Source of the DNA: Rhodospirillales bacterium
GTDB lineage: Bacteria; Pseudomonadota; Alphaproteobacteria; Rhodospirillales; Casp-alpha2
DNA: 36,535 bases
Assembly: GCA_021775105.1 (NCBI GenBank)
Contig: JAJFIJ010000301.1
Coordinates: 1-36,535, forward strand
Direction of reading: 5' to 3'
Of the stretch, positions 15,217 through 23,749 are shown in pieces. The position numbers were made by a program, and so were the translations under genes. The notes under the pieces are model-generated. The model worked only from the letters and a program-made list of their open reading frames with translations, was not told where the DNA came from and searched no databases. Positions within the stretch are counted from its first letter, which is position 1. Each line of letters opens with the position of its first letter.

Positions 15217-16842
15217 TCAGGAACGAGAATGCAGGACCTCAAAAAGCGGGGCCAGTTCTTTTTCATAACGTCGCCAGAGTTCGACAGAACTTTTGTAAAT
15301 AGGTGAACGCACCTGAGTCACGCTGGCCGTTTTAACGGGACGTCTGGTCTTGTGAAATTCGAGACAGGCATCGTCCCAGTCGAGGCCGCTATGGGCAATC
15401 AGTGCGCGTGATTGCCCTTCCTGATCATTAATCAGGTCTTCGTATTGAATATCATGGATCGCGCCGGGCAAGACATCATGCCAGTGAGTCATTAACTCTT
15501 CATATAAACGATAGTATTGCCCCAGTTCCTCCAGATCATAAGAGTATTCGTGCAGACTTCCAGGGAAATAGGTCTTGAAGATCGACAGACAGTTATCTTC
15601 TGGCATCCGTTTACAATGAATGATCTTGGCGTTTGGCAGGGCCAGTTTTATCAAGCCGATATGAAGAAAATTCTGTGGCATTTTGTCGGTGATGAAACGC
15701 GCATCTTTTGAATGGCATCGAAGTGCGTCGATATAGGTTCGGCCCATCTTCGCAAACCTTTGCGGATCGCTACTATGTATGTTGTCCGAATATTCATCTT
15801 GTGCCACCGTACCAAATGTGACCCTCACGACCTGGCTTAGCACCGATAGCTCTCCAGCACCGAAGACATCGGGATGGGATGCCAGTATCTGTTCGACGAG
15901 TGTCGTTCCGGAGCGCGGCATACCAAGAACGAAAACAGGTGTCGTATCAGGATCACCGGTGCCATTGAACCGGTCGAAAAGTGAGCGTGGAAACGTGTCT
16001 CTGAACCGGTCGAAATAGGCCTTCTGTTCTTCTGACGAATAATAGAAACTATCCCGTTTGAGCCGACTCCCCTCTGCCAGATATTCAAAGGCCTTTGCGT
16101 ACTCGCCAAGATCCTCATTTGCCTTGGCCAATCCATAGGCTACCTGATAGCGATCCTCATCTCTCATTCCCGGCTTGGCATAAAGGTTTTCCATGGCCTT
16201 GATGTCGTCATTGTATTCGCGATGTTTGGTTATACTTGCCAATTGGCGATGAGATACACCAAGTTCCGGCTGCAAGGAAATTGCATCCTGAAAGGCCTCT
16301 CTGGCCGCATCCAGTTGCCCATCCTCGCTTAGTACAACACCGAGATTCATGTATGCATCAATGAATGAAGGTTCGATATCTATGGTTTTCCTGAACCCGG
16401 CAGCGGCCTCAGTCGTTAGATCCAGATCCTTGTAGACATTGGCCAGGTTGAAATGAGCACCCATAAAGCCGGGCTTCAACGAGATTGCCGCCTCATAACA
16501 GGGGATGGCTTCTGTCAGTTTACCGGCTGCCAGAAGCGCATTACCGAGATTGTAATGGGCTTCTGGAAAATCGGCACGAAGAGCGATGACCTTGCGATAA
16601 TTTACAGCCGCATTATCAAATTCCCGAAGCTGCTCGTAGGCTATGCCCAGATTTAGCAACGCATCGATATGATCGGGAGCTGCACGTATCACCTGAAGAT
16701 AATTCTCTACCGCCTCGGCAATACGACCTTGCTGATGATCACCAAGCGCCTGCTGTAATACAAGATTGATATCTGCCCCGGAACCCCCGCCCGGTGCCTT
16801 CTTGTGTTGTTTGGCCAATCGGCGGCGTTCGGCTCGGTTCAT
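15217..16842 (-). CDS. TPR-repeat sulfotransferase
   Basis: A 541-residue two-part protein. Residues about 25-200 contain five or more tetratricopeptide repeats (for example AHYNLGNALLAAGKLTEAI and AYMNLGVVLSEDGQLDAA). Residues about 300-541 form a PAPS-dependent sulfotransferase domain with the 5'-phosphosulfate loop GMPRSGTTLVEQIL (307-320) and the later RSPIYKSSVELWRRY. Such proteins transfer sulfate to a glycan, peptide or small acceptor, the TPR part holding the partner. The acceptor is unknown. No signal peptide is seen, so it is probably cytoplasmic. It lies 48 bp upstream of the halohydrin dehalogenase-like gene on the same strand and may share a transcript. Confidence 0.85.
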   Translation of the reverse strand: MNRAERRRLAKQHKKAPGGGSGADINLVLQQALGDHQQGRIAEAVENYLQVIRAAPDHIDALLNLGIAYEQLREFDNAAVNYRKVIALRADFPEAHYNLGNALLAAGKLTEAIPCYEAAISLKPGFMGAHFNLANVYKDLDLTTEAAAGFRKTIDIEPSFIDAYMNLGVVLSEDGQLDAAREAFQDAISLQPELGVSHRQLASITKHREYNDDIKAMENLYAKPGMRDEDRYQVAYGLAKANEDLGEYAKAFEYLAEGSRLKRDSFYYSSEEQKAYFDRFRDTFPRSLFDRFNGTGDPDTTPVFVLGMPRSGTTLVEQILASHPDVFGAGELSVLSQVVRVTFGTVAQDEYSDNIHSSDPQRFAKMGRTYIDALRCHSKDARFITDKMPQNFLHIGLIKLALPNAKIIHCKRMPEDNCLSIFKTYFPGSLHEYSYDLEELGQYYRLYEELMTHWHDVLPGAIHDIQYEDLINDQEGQSRALIAHSGLDWDDACLEFHKTRRPVKTASVTQVRSPIYKSSVELWRRYEKELAPLFEVLHSRS

Positions 16843-17013
16843 GATTATCCCGGATCGGTGTCAATCAAACTGCGAATTCACAGTCTATTGGGTTATTGGA
16901 AAATTAAAAAGGCGATTTCAGGCCGGAAACAGGGTGCTTTCTACAATCCTGACTTGGGCAATGTCGTGACGAATATCACATACACTACAGGCAATCTCGG
17001 TCACCATACTTTT

Positions 17014-17316
17014 ATGAACAATCGAAGAGAACATACACGTCGGGGGCCATCGTCACTCGCCGTCACTGTAAACGGACAACACTATCAGGCCAATGACTGG
17101 AGTTTCGGTGGGTTTCTTCTTGATGCCAACCCAGAGGATCTGCCGATCGGTACACTGGTCGAGATCGAAAGTGTTGGACGAGAGAAAAAAAAGCCGGTGA
17201 CTGTCGCCATTCGTGCCCGGGTGATACGATCCAGCGAAGATGGCAATCTGGTCGCCCTGAGCTGTCTGCACCTGGACGATGATGCCTTTCGGGTGTTGGA
17301 GGAATTTGGCGTCTGA
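17014..17316 (+). CDS. PilZ-domain protein (probable c-di-GMP receptor)
   Basis: A 100-residue stand-alone PilZ domain. The two c-di-GMP motifs are present: Arg5-x3-Arg9 in NRREHTRRG, and Asp28-x-Ser30-x2-Gly33 in NDWSFGGF. The remainder (about 45-85) forms the expected beta barrel with VAIRARVIRSS. Small PilZ proteins relay c-di-GMP levels to motility, polysaccharide or biofilm targets. The ATG at 17014 is chosen because upstream in-frame sequence is non-conserved and runs into the divergent sulfotransferase gene; no strong ribosome-binding site is seen. The target is unknown. Confidence 0.75.
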   Translation: MNNRREHTRRGPSSLAVTVNGQHYQANDWSFGGFLLDANPEDLPIGTLVEIESVGREKKKPVTVAIRARVIRSSEDGNLVALSCLHLDDDAFRVLEEFGV

Positions 17317-17537
17317 GGTCTTTAACCCAATAAAATCAAGCCGAAATCAAATATGCTCTGATAGCAAATTCGCTTATTACACTTTTTACCGCTGAATAAA
17401 ATCGCGCATACCTCAAATTTGATTAATGTCGTCTAACACGAATGTGAACGCTGGACTTCGTAACTTGAATTCCCCATTCCTCATCGAGACCGTAAATTAC
17501 GGATATCGAAAATCACTTCTTCCATAGAAGGACGGGT

Positions 17538-18236
17538 ATGGCACGCAAGTCTAATGTACGCACAACGGCATTCATATGCTGGCTCGTGGTTGTTGCATTT
17601 ATTACCAATGCTTCGGAATCGACTGCGAAAGATCTGACTTTGGCTGACATTGGCTGGAATGAGTTGACTATTCCTGGCAAGACTCCTTCTCAATTTCGAT
17701 TAACCGAGGACAGGGCTATTGCCATTCTCTCCGATGCCAGCGTATCGGTTCTATTTCGGACTCTTACCTCTCAGGAAGAAATATCCAGAATTCTGGTTTG
17801 GCGATGGCGAGTAGATGTCAGTGTACCGGCCACCAACCCTGCTGAGGTTGGAAAAGATGATCGTGATCTCGCAGTCCATGTCTGGTTCGCTGACAACGAA
17901 GCGGAAGGCTTGTGGGAATATCTCGGGGACGCCATCAAAAATGTATTGGGAATTCCTCAAATTGGGAAGGTCCTGACTTATGTTTTTGGTGGCACAGGTG
18001 AACGGTATCGACGTCTGGTTAATCCGCATCATGACCCCGATGGCGTTATTGTAATACTCCGTCCGAGCGGCACCAAAACCGGTAAATGGTTTTCTGAACG
18101 CGTCAACTTTGTTGCAGATTTTGAACAGGCTTTTGGCAAGGCTCCACCTAATCCCAAGTATGTCGCTATTTCTGCAGATTCAGACGACACAAAATCTTAC
18201 GGTGCCGGGCGTATTGCAGGATTGATGTTTCAATGA
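17538..18236 (+). CDS. DUF3047 family secreted protein
   Basis: A 232-residue protein with a signal peptide or anchor (hydrophobic about 10-28). The domain follows DUF3047: an early WNELTIPGKTPSQF strand, the WRWRVDVSVP strand, then DDRDLAVHVWF, and a C-terminal ERVNFVADFEQAFGKAPP with AISADSDDT. The family is common in proteobacteria and biochemically uncharacterised; the fold resembles carbohydrate-binding beta sandwiches. It is the first gene of a tight three-gene group (13-bp gap to the diiron gene, 12-bp gap after that), so the three products are likely used together, probably at the envelope. Confidence 0.78.
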   Translation: MARKSNVRTTAFICWLVVVAFITNASESTAKDLTLADIGWNELTIPGKTPSQFRLTEDRAIAILSDASVSVLFRTLTSQEEISRILVWRWRVDVSVPATNPAEVGKDDRDLAVHVWFADNEAEGLWEYLGDAIKNVLGIPQIGKVLTYVFGGTGERYRRLVNPHHDPDGVIVILRPSGTKTGKWFSERVNFVADFEQAFGKAPPNPKYVAISADSDDTKSYGAGRIAGLMFQ

Positions 18237-18249
18237 TCTGTAACCAACA

Positions 18250-19011
18250 ATGATGCACATAAACAATAACACTCATCGCCGCCTCGACGTCCTCAGCACC
18301 AACGGGCAGAATCGACAATGGACTGCTGACAAGGACATTGACTGGAAATTGGATATCATCCGACCAAATTGGCTGTTGCGCCGGTTCCACGGTGCCTTGA
18401 TCAGCCAATTCCGTCATGGCGAACTGATCACCGTACAAATTTGCAAACATCTTTTGGAACAGGTAACAGATCCCTTTGTGCGTAATTTGCTGATTCAACA
18501 AATTTCTGATGAAGAGCGCCATACGGAAGTCTACGAAAGGTATCTGATCCGCCTTGGCAATATTACCGAGATAGATCCTGCGATGGCAGAATCCGTAGAG
18601 AGAATGTACCATTGGCAGGGCTCATATCTGGGCCTGATGGTTGCCGTGCATATTATACTCGAAGGTGAGGCCCTGCGGACATTGCAAGACCTCTCCAAGG
18701 AAATTCCCTGTCCACTATTCAGCCAAATCAATAGCCACATAACTCGCGACGAAGCCCGACATGTGGCGTTCGGCAAGGTTTACCTGAAAGAACATTTGCG
18801 CAATCTTCACCCCGACGAACGTATGGAAATCTACCAATTTGTCAGATCATTGTGGCTCGAGAGTACCAAAGACATTTTGGCGGATTTCAAGATTGCTGGG
18901 TTTATCACGCAGGCCTTGCGTCGCCGCTGGGTCGATGACGGTTGGACCGTACATAGCCGGGCCCTAATTGATATCGGTCTGGTCAATGCCGAGGACATGG
19001 CCCGGGTATAA
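18250..19011 (+). CDS. Ferritin-like diiron protein, function unknown
   Basis: A 253-residue four-helix-bundle protein with a complete set of diiron ligands: Glu58 (FRHGELIT), Glu88-x2-His91 (SDEERHTEVY), Glu138 (ILEGEAL) and Glu168-x2-His171 (RDEARHVAFG). This two-ExxH arrangement occurs in rubrerythrin, ribonucleotide reductase R2 and AurF-type N-oxygenases. Length and the long C-terminal helices fit an oxidase or oxygenase better than an iron store. No signal peptide is present. Two ATG codons in a row (18250, 18253) make the start uncertain by one residue. It lies between a DUF3047 gene and a glycosyltransferase gene. The substrate cannot be inferred. Confidence 0.78.
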   Translation: MMHINNNTHRRLDVLSTNGQNRQWTADKDIDWKLDIIRPNWLLRRFHGALISQFRHGELITVQICKHLLEQVTDPFVRNLLIQQISDEERHTEVYERYLIRLGNITEIDPAMAESVERMYHWQGSYLGLMVAVHIILEGEALRTLQDLSKEIPCPLFSQINSHITRDEARHVAFGKVYLKEHLRNLHPDERMEIYQFVRSLWLESTKDILADFKIAGFITQALRRRWVDDGWTVHSRALIDIGLVNAEDMARV

Positions 19012-19023
19012 GGTAATGACAAC

Positions 19024-19707
19024 ATGATTTCAGTTATCATCCCCACCTTGAATGAAGCCGAAAATTTGCCTCGAATTGTGGACGTTATCGCAGGTGATGA
19101 AATCAAATCCGAGATTATAATTGTCGATGGTGGCAGCACAGACGGTACACCAACCATTGCCCGGAAACTGGGGTTGCGTCTCGTCGAAACGATACCCAGC
19201 CGAGGGATTCAGATCCAGGCTGGAACCGAAGCTGCGACAGGCGACGTTTTCTGGATTCTACATGCCGATTGCCATGTCGCTTCGGGTTCACTCAGCGCAA
19301 TAGAACGGGAGTTGTCTGTGGCCACCCAATCACCGGGGGGGAATTTCCGTCTGCTTTTCGATGGTGACGATGACTTCAGTCGCTGGCTTGACGGTTTCTA
19401 TGCCCGTATCAGATCGAAGGGCATCTATTATGGTGACTCGGGTGTCTTTGTGCGCCGAACTGCTTATGAACAGCTTGGTGGTATAAAGCCCCTGTTCCTG
19501 ATGGAAGACTATGACTTTAATCGACGATTGGAACGCTGTGGACCGACCATAATGATCAGCTCTCCCCCACTGGTTACATCCTCACGACGTTTCCAGAGTC
19601 GGCCAAAGTGGGCAATCATCACTCGATGGCTGGTTATTCATCTTATGTTTCACGCTGGCTTTCCATCGCTCTGGCTGGCAAAGCTCTATCACTCCACACG
19701 ACATTAA
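19024..19707 (+). CDS. Family 2 glycosyltransferase (TIGR04283-like)
   Basis: A 227-residue GT-A fold transferase. The N-terminal SVIIPTLNEAENL and EIIIVDGGSTDGT are classic GT2 nucleotide-sugar motifs; the metal motif is the Asp of LHADCHV, and the acceptor-side acidic motif is MEDYDFNRRLER. Length and the HAD(T/C) motif fit the TIGR04283 group (often linked to radical-SAM or selenium-domain genes, none seen here). A hydrophobic C-terminal segment (about 198-220) suggests membrane association. It ends the DUF3047 / diiron operon, 12 bp after its neighbour, and converges on a DUF547 gene. Confidence 0.83.
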   Translation: MISVIIPTLNEAENLPRIVDVIAGDEIKSEIIIVDGGSTDGTPTIARKLGLRLVETIPSRGIQIQAGTEAATGDVFWILHADCHVASGSLSAIERELSVATQSPGGNFRLLFDGDDDFSRWLDGFYARIRSKGIYYGDSGVFVRRTAYEQLGGIKPLFLMEDYDFNRRLERCGPTIMISSPPLVTSSRRFQSRPKWAIITRWLVIHLMFHAGFPSLWLAKLYHSTRH

Positions 19708-19729
19708 TAGACTGATATCTGTTCGCACC

Positions 19730-20584
19730 TCACTGCGCTTCATCATTGAGTCGCCAATCATAGGCATAGCCGGAAATACTTGTCACAGGCTCCAGGTTTC
19801 GACGCAACTCAACGTCAGCATATTTTTTGAGATGATTGAGTACGCGATCTTCCGAGCCGCCAAAGTCAGTCTGGAACCAAGAATAGATTTTCGACATAGT
19901 CACTTCACCGTCACTGATCTTGATTCCTCTGGGGCTGTTAATGTAAGACGATGCGGCGCGGTCAAGCATGTGGTCCATCCGGGCGGCAGTGAAGGCCGAG
20001 TTCTGAAGATTAGGACAGCCGATTGAGGCGCAATTCACCGCGTAGTGAATCCGCGGATCCTTCCAGATGGGGCGCAGTATACGATGCTCAATGTCATTCA
20101 GACTTAGCATCTCGCCCTCAAGTTCGATGAGGTTCTTATCCCATGGGCCACTGGAAAAGAACCCATTACCTATATCAATGTCCTGAATTGATGCTACAGG
20201 ATAGAATTCGGCAATCAATCTCACCGTGAGCGCATTATAAAGATTAATCCAGTAAGCCAGTTGCTCGGCTCGGTTGAGGCGACTGACTGAAACCGTTCTA
20301 AGATTGATCAAATAGCCATGCAGTTTTTTTGTATCGGCTTCGGTAATCTTGCCATAAGCGACAAGATTGAGCCCGGCCTTGTCGGTCATCACGTAACGCT
20401 TCAGAAATTGGTCCCAAATGCCATGATCGACGATTGTGCTCGAACCTTTGTCATTGGCCTCCCAGCGCGGCCATAGTTCCGCTTTGGGCACAAACAGAGA
20501 CTCCAGGGCAGCAAAACCGGAGAGCACCAGTATTAGCGCCAGGGCTGCAAGAGGTTTGCCGAGACGGGTGGAGATTTTGAACAT
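19730..20584 (-). CDS. DUF547 domain protein, secreted or membrane-anchored
   Basis: A 284-residue protein with an N-terminal hydrophobic segment (about 11-30), then a DUF547 domain, a cysteine-protease-like fold of unknown activity. Diagnostic parts are QLAYWINLYNALTVRLIAEF, the SLNDIEHRILRP helix, and DPRIHYAVNCASIGCPNL, whose His and Cys are the likely reactive residues. Export to the periplasm is likely. It converges with the glycosyltransferase gene 22 bp away and is divergent from the oxidase cluster over a long gap. Confidence 0.82.
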   Translation of the reverse strand: MFKISTRLGKPLAALALILVLSGFAALESLFVPKAELWPRWEANDKGSSTIVDHGIWDQFLKRYVMTDKAGLNLVAYGKITEADTKKLHGYLINLRTVSVSRLNRAEQLAYWINLYNALTVRLIAEFYPVASIQDIDIGNGFFSSGPWDKNLIELEGEMLSLNDIEHRILRPIWKDPRIHYAVNCASIGCPNLQNSAFTAARMDHMLDRAASSYINSPRGIKISDGEVTMSKIYSWFQTDFGGSEDRVLNHLKKYADVELRRNLEPVTSISGYAYDWRLNDEAQ

Positions 20585-20690
20585 GGTAGCCGTTTCTTCA
20601 CATCCGAACGTTTCAAATTATCAGCAGCTGATAAATCTTGATAATAAATTCGGCCCCAATCAACAAATCGCATTTCTTCACTTTTGCGTT

Positions 20691-20710
20691 AACTTGTTGA
20701 TGATCAAGTT
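20691..20710. promoter_or_regulatory. Short palindrome, possible operator
   Basis: AACTTG and CAAGTT form a perfect inverted repeat with 8 bp between; the inner part (TTGATGATCAA) resembles an FNR/CRP half-site pair but with spacing 1 instead of 4, so it is not a normal FNR box. A TATAAA follows at 20712. It may regulate the downstream oxidase cluster; evidence is weak. Confidence 0.3.
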
Positions 20711-20817
20711 GTATAAAACTCACCTGAGCCCAAAACAGCGCAAACGAAGATTCTTGACGAGAAAAAAAACCAAAAAAAGACGACCCCCGCAAGACAGCCC
20801 TTTTCCGTATTCATATG

Positions 20818-20845
20818 CAAGATACCGCTTACAAGATACCGCTTA
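20818..20845. repeat. Perfect 14-bp tandem duplication
   Basis: CAAGATACCGCTTA occurs twice head to tail at 20818-20831 and 20832-20845 in non-coding DNA. It may be a replication-slippage product or a doubled protein-binding site. Confidence 0.6.
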
Positions 20846-21052
20846 GCGTCGTTAGATGTATGTTATGTTATATTTTATCTATACATTACAATGAGTTACC
20901 AGGAACAATTATTAAATGTGATTTATTTACGACAAATTCAACGCCGCAAAATCAACCTGATGCGCCGCTAATGTTCAAATGCTCAAACACCAGATTCAGT
21001 TTTGCTCTTTGTAATAATTGAAAAGTTGGAAATGTTTCACTAGTATTGTCTC

Positions 21053-21415
21053 ATGGGTCGGTTGAGAAAATTGAGGATCGTGACACATTTCTCCCTCTTC
21101 GTATTTATTGCGTGGATGGGGGTCAGTGGACTGATCATGCCACAAATGATGCTATCGTCGGCTGGGATGCAGACGATAGAAGATACGTCTCGGGCACCAA
21201 TGTCATCAAATATGCTAAAATCCGGTTGTACCCGAAACAGTTCCGAACCTTGCATGCACTGTATTTGCAGCCCTGTCGCCAGTTCCGTTCTGGTGAAACC
21301 CGCCTTACACACGTTAACGGAAATCAGTCTCAAGCGGACCTTTGACGGAATTGGCGCGCTCGGGAAATCCCGGCGCCCGACTCCAGCCCCTCCACGAACA
21401 ATCTTCCTGTTGTAG
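21053..21415 (+). CDS. Possible small Cys-rich membrane protein upstream of the oxidase genes
   Basis: A 120-residue frame with one N-terminal hydrophobic helix (about 10-33, HFSLFVFIAWMGVSGLI) and a Cys cluster near residues 58-70 (SGCTRNSSEPCMHCICSP) that could bind a metal such as copper. The tail ends in Pro/Arg-rich RRPTPAPPRTIFLL. No family was recognised. It lies 105 bp before the CuA subunit gene in the same direction, so a copper-handling or assembly role would fit. The ribosome-binding site is poor, and an overlapping minus-strand frame is equally open, so it may not be a gene. Confidence 0.45.
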   Translation: MGRLRKLRIVTHFSLFVFIAWMGVSGLIMPQMMLSSAGMQTIEDTSRAPMSSNMLKSGCTRNSSEPCMHCICSPVASSVLVKPALHTLTEISLKRTFDGIGALGKSRRPTPAPPRTIFLL

Positions 21416-21520
21416 AATCCGGATCGCTGGCCAATAGCCGGTCTTTCCGTAAACACCTGACAATATTCATCCGCCGTTGGTGGCTTCCGTTCAGCTTGAC
21501 GGCGAGCGAGAGAGGAAGAA

Positions 21521-22150
21521 ATGCAAAACGCTTTGGGTTTAATGGACGAGCAAAATCTGCTTTTTGCGATTATGCTCGGCCTCGGGTTACTCGGCATCGG
21601 GGCCATGTTTTTTGCGCTATTCATGCCAGGTCGCTGGCAAGTGCCCTATTCTATTGAAGTGGTATTCGCCGCCATAATTTTCGTTATTGTCGTTGGGGGG
21701 GCTTACTACAGCACAGAAAAGGTGGACGAGTATTGGGCCGATGTGCCGAATATCGAAGAAGATTCCGCTTCTGGTAAAATCCCCATCGACTACGAGGCCA
21801 AGGCTTTCGACAAGGCGGTCAGTGCCTATCTTTATCAATGGGGTTTTATCTTTATCAATCCGGATGGCAGCGCCACGCGCAACGCGCTCGCGGTCAAACC
21901 TGGTGAAAAAATTCTGGTGCATGTGCTGGCCAACGATGTCATTCACGGATTTCAGATTCCGGCGGCACGGATCACCACCGAGGTTGATCCGAAAGCGGTC
22001 CGCTCGATCTGGTTCCGGGCACCCGATAAACCCGGAAAATATCTCATACAATGCATGGACTACTGCGGCATCGGTCATCATCAGATGAAGGCATGGCTTG
22101 TTGTCAGTGGCGAAGAGTCCGGAACGGACAAAGAGAAGGAACACGGCTGA
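21521..22150 (+). CDS. Heme-copper oxidase subunit II with CuA site
   Basis: A 209-residue membrane-anchored subunit carrying the binuclear CuA centre that receives electrons from a soluble donor. Two hydrophobic helices (about 11-36 and 45-65) precede a periplasmic cupredoxin domain. CuA ligands are His142 (NDVIHGFQIP) and the C-terminal set Cys178-x3-Cys182-x3-His186-x2-Met189 (CMDYCGIGHHQM); the usual Glu between the cysteines is replaced by the MDY stretch. No c-type heme motif is present. A GAGGAAG ribosome-binding site precedes the ATG. The stop overlaps the subunit I start (TGATG), showing tight coupling. Confidence 0.88.
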   Translation: MQNALGLMDEQNLLFAIMLGLGLLGIGAMFFALFMPGRWQVPYSIEVVFAAIIFVIVVGGAYYSTEKVDEYWADVPNIEEDSASGKIPIDYEAKAFDKAVSAYLYQWGFIFINPDGSATRNALAVKPGEKILVHVLANDVIHGFQIPAARITTEVDPKAVRSIWFRAPDKPGKYLIQCMDYCGIGHHQMKAWLVVSGEESGTDKEKEHG

Positions 22151-23736
22151 TGGCAAACGATTATCAATATCAGAACAGTCTCGACTGGACACCTGAGGAT
22201 TTGTTCGCCAAGCACACCTTTACCGAGATCATTACCTCCAGCGATGCCCGTCTCCTGGGCATCAAGGGCATGTTATTGGCGCTAATCATGCTTGGCGTTG
22301 GCGGCATTATGGCGATGACCATGCGTCTTGAATTGCTGGAACCGGGTATCCAGTTCATTGGACCCAAACCCTATATTAACGCCGTCACCATCCACGGGCT
22401 GATCATGGTATTGGCCTATTCTGTTCCGTTCGCGACGGCGGCCCTTTACTTCATACTGCCCAGAACTCTTGGCGTGGACAGAATTTACCAGCCGTGGGCG
22501 GCGCATATGAGCTTCCTGACGCTGCTGATTGCCGGGGGACTGCTGTTCATTGCCCGGCCCGATTTCACCTGGGCGTTTTACGCGCCCCTGAGTCTTCGGG
22601 TGGCTACCGATATGGTCTGGATGGGCCATATCGCGATTATCCTAGTGGGAATTAGCGAGTTTCTGGGCGGAATTCCGCTCGTCACCACGGCATTGGCCTG
22701 GAAACGCCAAACCGGCGGGCGCTGGACGGACATGCCGCTTTCCGGTTGGGGCGCGTTGACTGGCGGATTGTTCCTGATTTTCTCGGCACCGATGTTGTCG
22801 TTGGTCGGATTGATCATGTTAACCGATTTTCTCGAAGTCACGGCCATCTACGACCCGGCCCGCGGCGGCGACGCGCTGACATTCCTGTTCATGAGCTGGT
22901 TCTATGGCCATCCGGCGGTCTACTTGCCGCTGGTTCCGCTGATTGCGGTCCTGTATCACCTGCTGCCAAAAATGCTCGGGCGCAACCTGTGGAGTCACTC
23001 CTCCGGCGTTATCGCTTTCGCGCTGCTGTTCGTTCTCGGTTTTGGGGTCTGGGTGCATCATTTCCAACCCAATTTCACGATTCACAGCCTGCTGAACTTC
23101 TTCTATCAGTTCATGACCATGATGATCATAATTCCGAGTTCGCTGCACGTCTTCAATTGGGTGGCCTCCATGTGGCAGGGGCAGATTTCACCTGAGACAC
23201 GGGCGTCAATTCCGTTCAAGTTCATATGCGGGGCGGTTTTCATGATAATTGTCGGCGGTGTGAACGGGTTTCTGAACGGATTGATTTCGGTCGATACGGA
23301 CTTCATCCACAACACCTACTGGCTGCCAGCCCATTTCCACGCCATGTTCCTGGGCTTTATCGGAATGATGACGATGGCCACTTTTTATTTCTTCTTTCCC
23401 TACATCACCGGACGGATGTTCAATGTAAAGCTGGCCAACCTGCATTTCTGGATCTGGCTGCCTGGCATCTTCGTTCAGGTAATGACTATGTTCTGGCTCG
23501 GATTGACCTATCACCCACGCTGGGTGGTGGATTATCTGCCGCTTCCGGAATGGGTGTCGGGGCAATTCTGGTTGTCGATCGCCGGATTCGCCAATGGCCT
23601 CGGCTTTCTTTTGTTCGTGATCAACATCCTGATCAGCGTACGCTCGGGCAAGCCGGTCACCAGCGACCCCTGGTCCATGCCGAACACCACACCTGGGTCG
23701 AAACCGGCCCCTGCCGCCGCCAATGCGGCAGAGTAA
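22150..23736 (+). CDS. Heme-copper oxidase subunit I, atypical B-like type
   Basis: A 528-residue, roughly 12-helix catalytic subunit. Heme and copper ligands: His82 (low-spin heme, VTIHGLIM), His254 with Tyr258 (FYGHPAVY, CuB and the cross-linked Tyr), His303-His304 (VHHFQ), and His395/His397 (PAHFHAMF). The A-type Glu after HP is replaced by Ala, and the usual K-channel Lys position is His333 (PSSLHVF), so proton paths differ from A-type oxidases. The retained Tyr favours O2 reduction; an alternative is a CuA-type nitric oxide reductase (NorSY/sNOR), also annotated as cox. The start at 22150 overlaps the subunit II stop. No subunit III or assembly gene is in the window. Confidence 0.86.
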   Translation: MANDYQYQNSLDWTPEDLFAKHTFTEIITSSDARLLGIKGMLLALIMLGVGGIMAMTMRLELLEPGIQFIGPKPYINAVTIHGLIMVLAYSVPFATAALYFILPRTLGVDRIYQPWAAHMSFLTLLIAGGLLFIARPDFTWAFYAPLSLRVATDMVWMGHIAIILVGISEFLGGIPLVTTALAWKRQTGGRWTDMPLSGWGALTGGLFLIFSAPMLSLVGLIMLTDFLEVTAIYDPARGGDALTFLFMSWFYGHPAVYLPLVPLIAVLYHLLPKMLGRNLWSHSSGVIAFALLFVLGFGVWVHHFQPNFTIHSLLNFFYQFMTMMIIIPSSLHVFNWVASMWQGQISPETRASIPFKFICGAVFMIIVGGVNGFLNGLISVDTDFIHNTYWLPAHFHAMFLGFIGMMTMATFYFFFPYITGRMFNVKLANLHFWIWLPGIFVQVMTMFWLGLTYHPRWVVDYLPLPEWVSGQFWLSIAGFANGLGFLLFVINILISVRSGKPVTSDPWSMPNTTPGSKPAPAAANAAE

Positions 23737-23749
23737 GGGAGATAGAACA

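Larger units (their letters stand above)
20585..21052. other. A/T-rich gene-free interval before the oxidase cluster
   Basis: About 470 bp with no convincing gene. It contains a short palindrome (20691-20710), an A-rich stretch at 20761-20780, a perfect tandem duplication of 14 bp (20818-20845) and a T/A-rich segment around 20860-20890. It probably carries promoters for the DUF547 gene on one side and the oxidase genes on the other; none could be fixed with confidence. An open frame entering from the DUF547 gene has no coding character. Confidence 0.5.

Noticed and set aside
20436-20846. 136-codon plus-strand frame crossing the DUF547 start
   Set aside because: Mostly antisense to DUF547, then low-complexity Lys/Arg in an A-rich stretch; no start signal.
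21040-21624. 194-codon minus-strand frame before the CuA gene
   Set aside because: It overlaps the start of the CuA subunit gene, has low-complexity basic/Ser composition and no recognisable domain.
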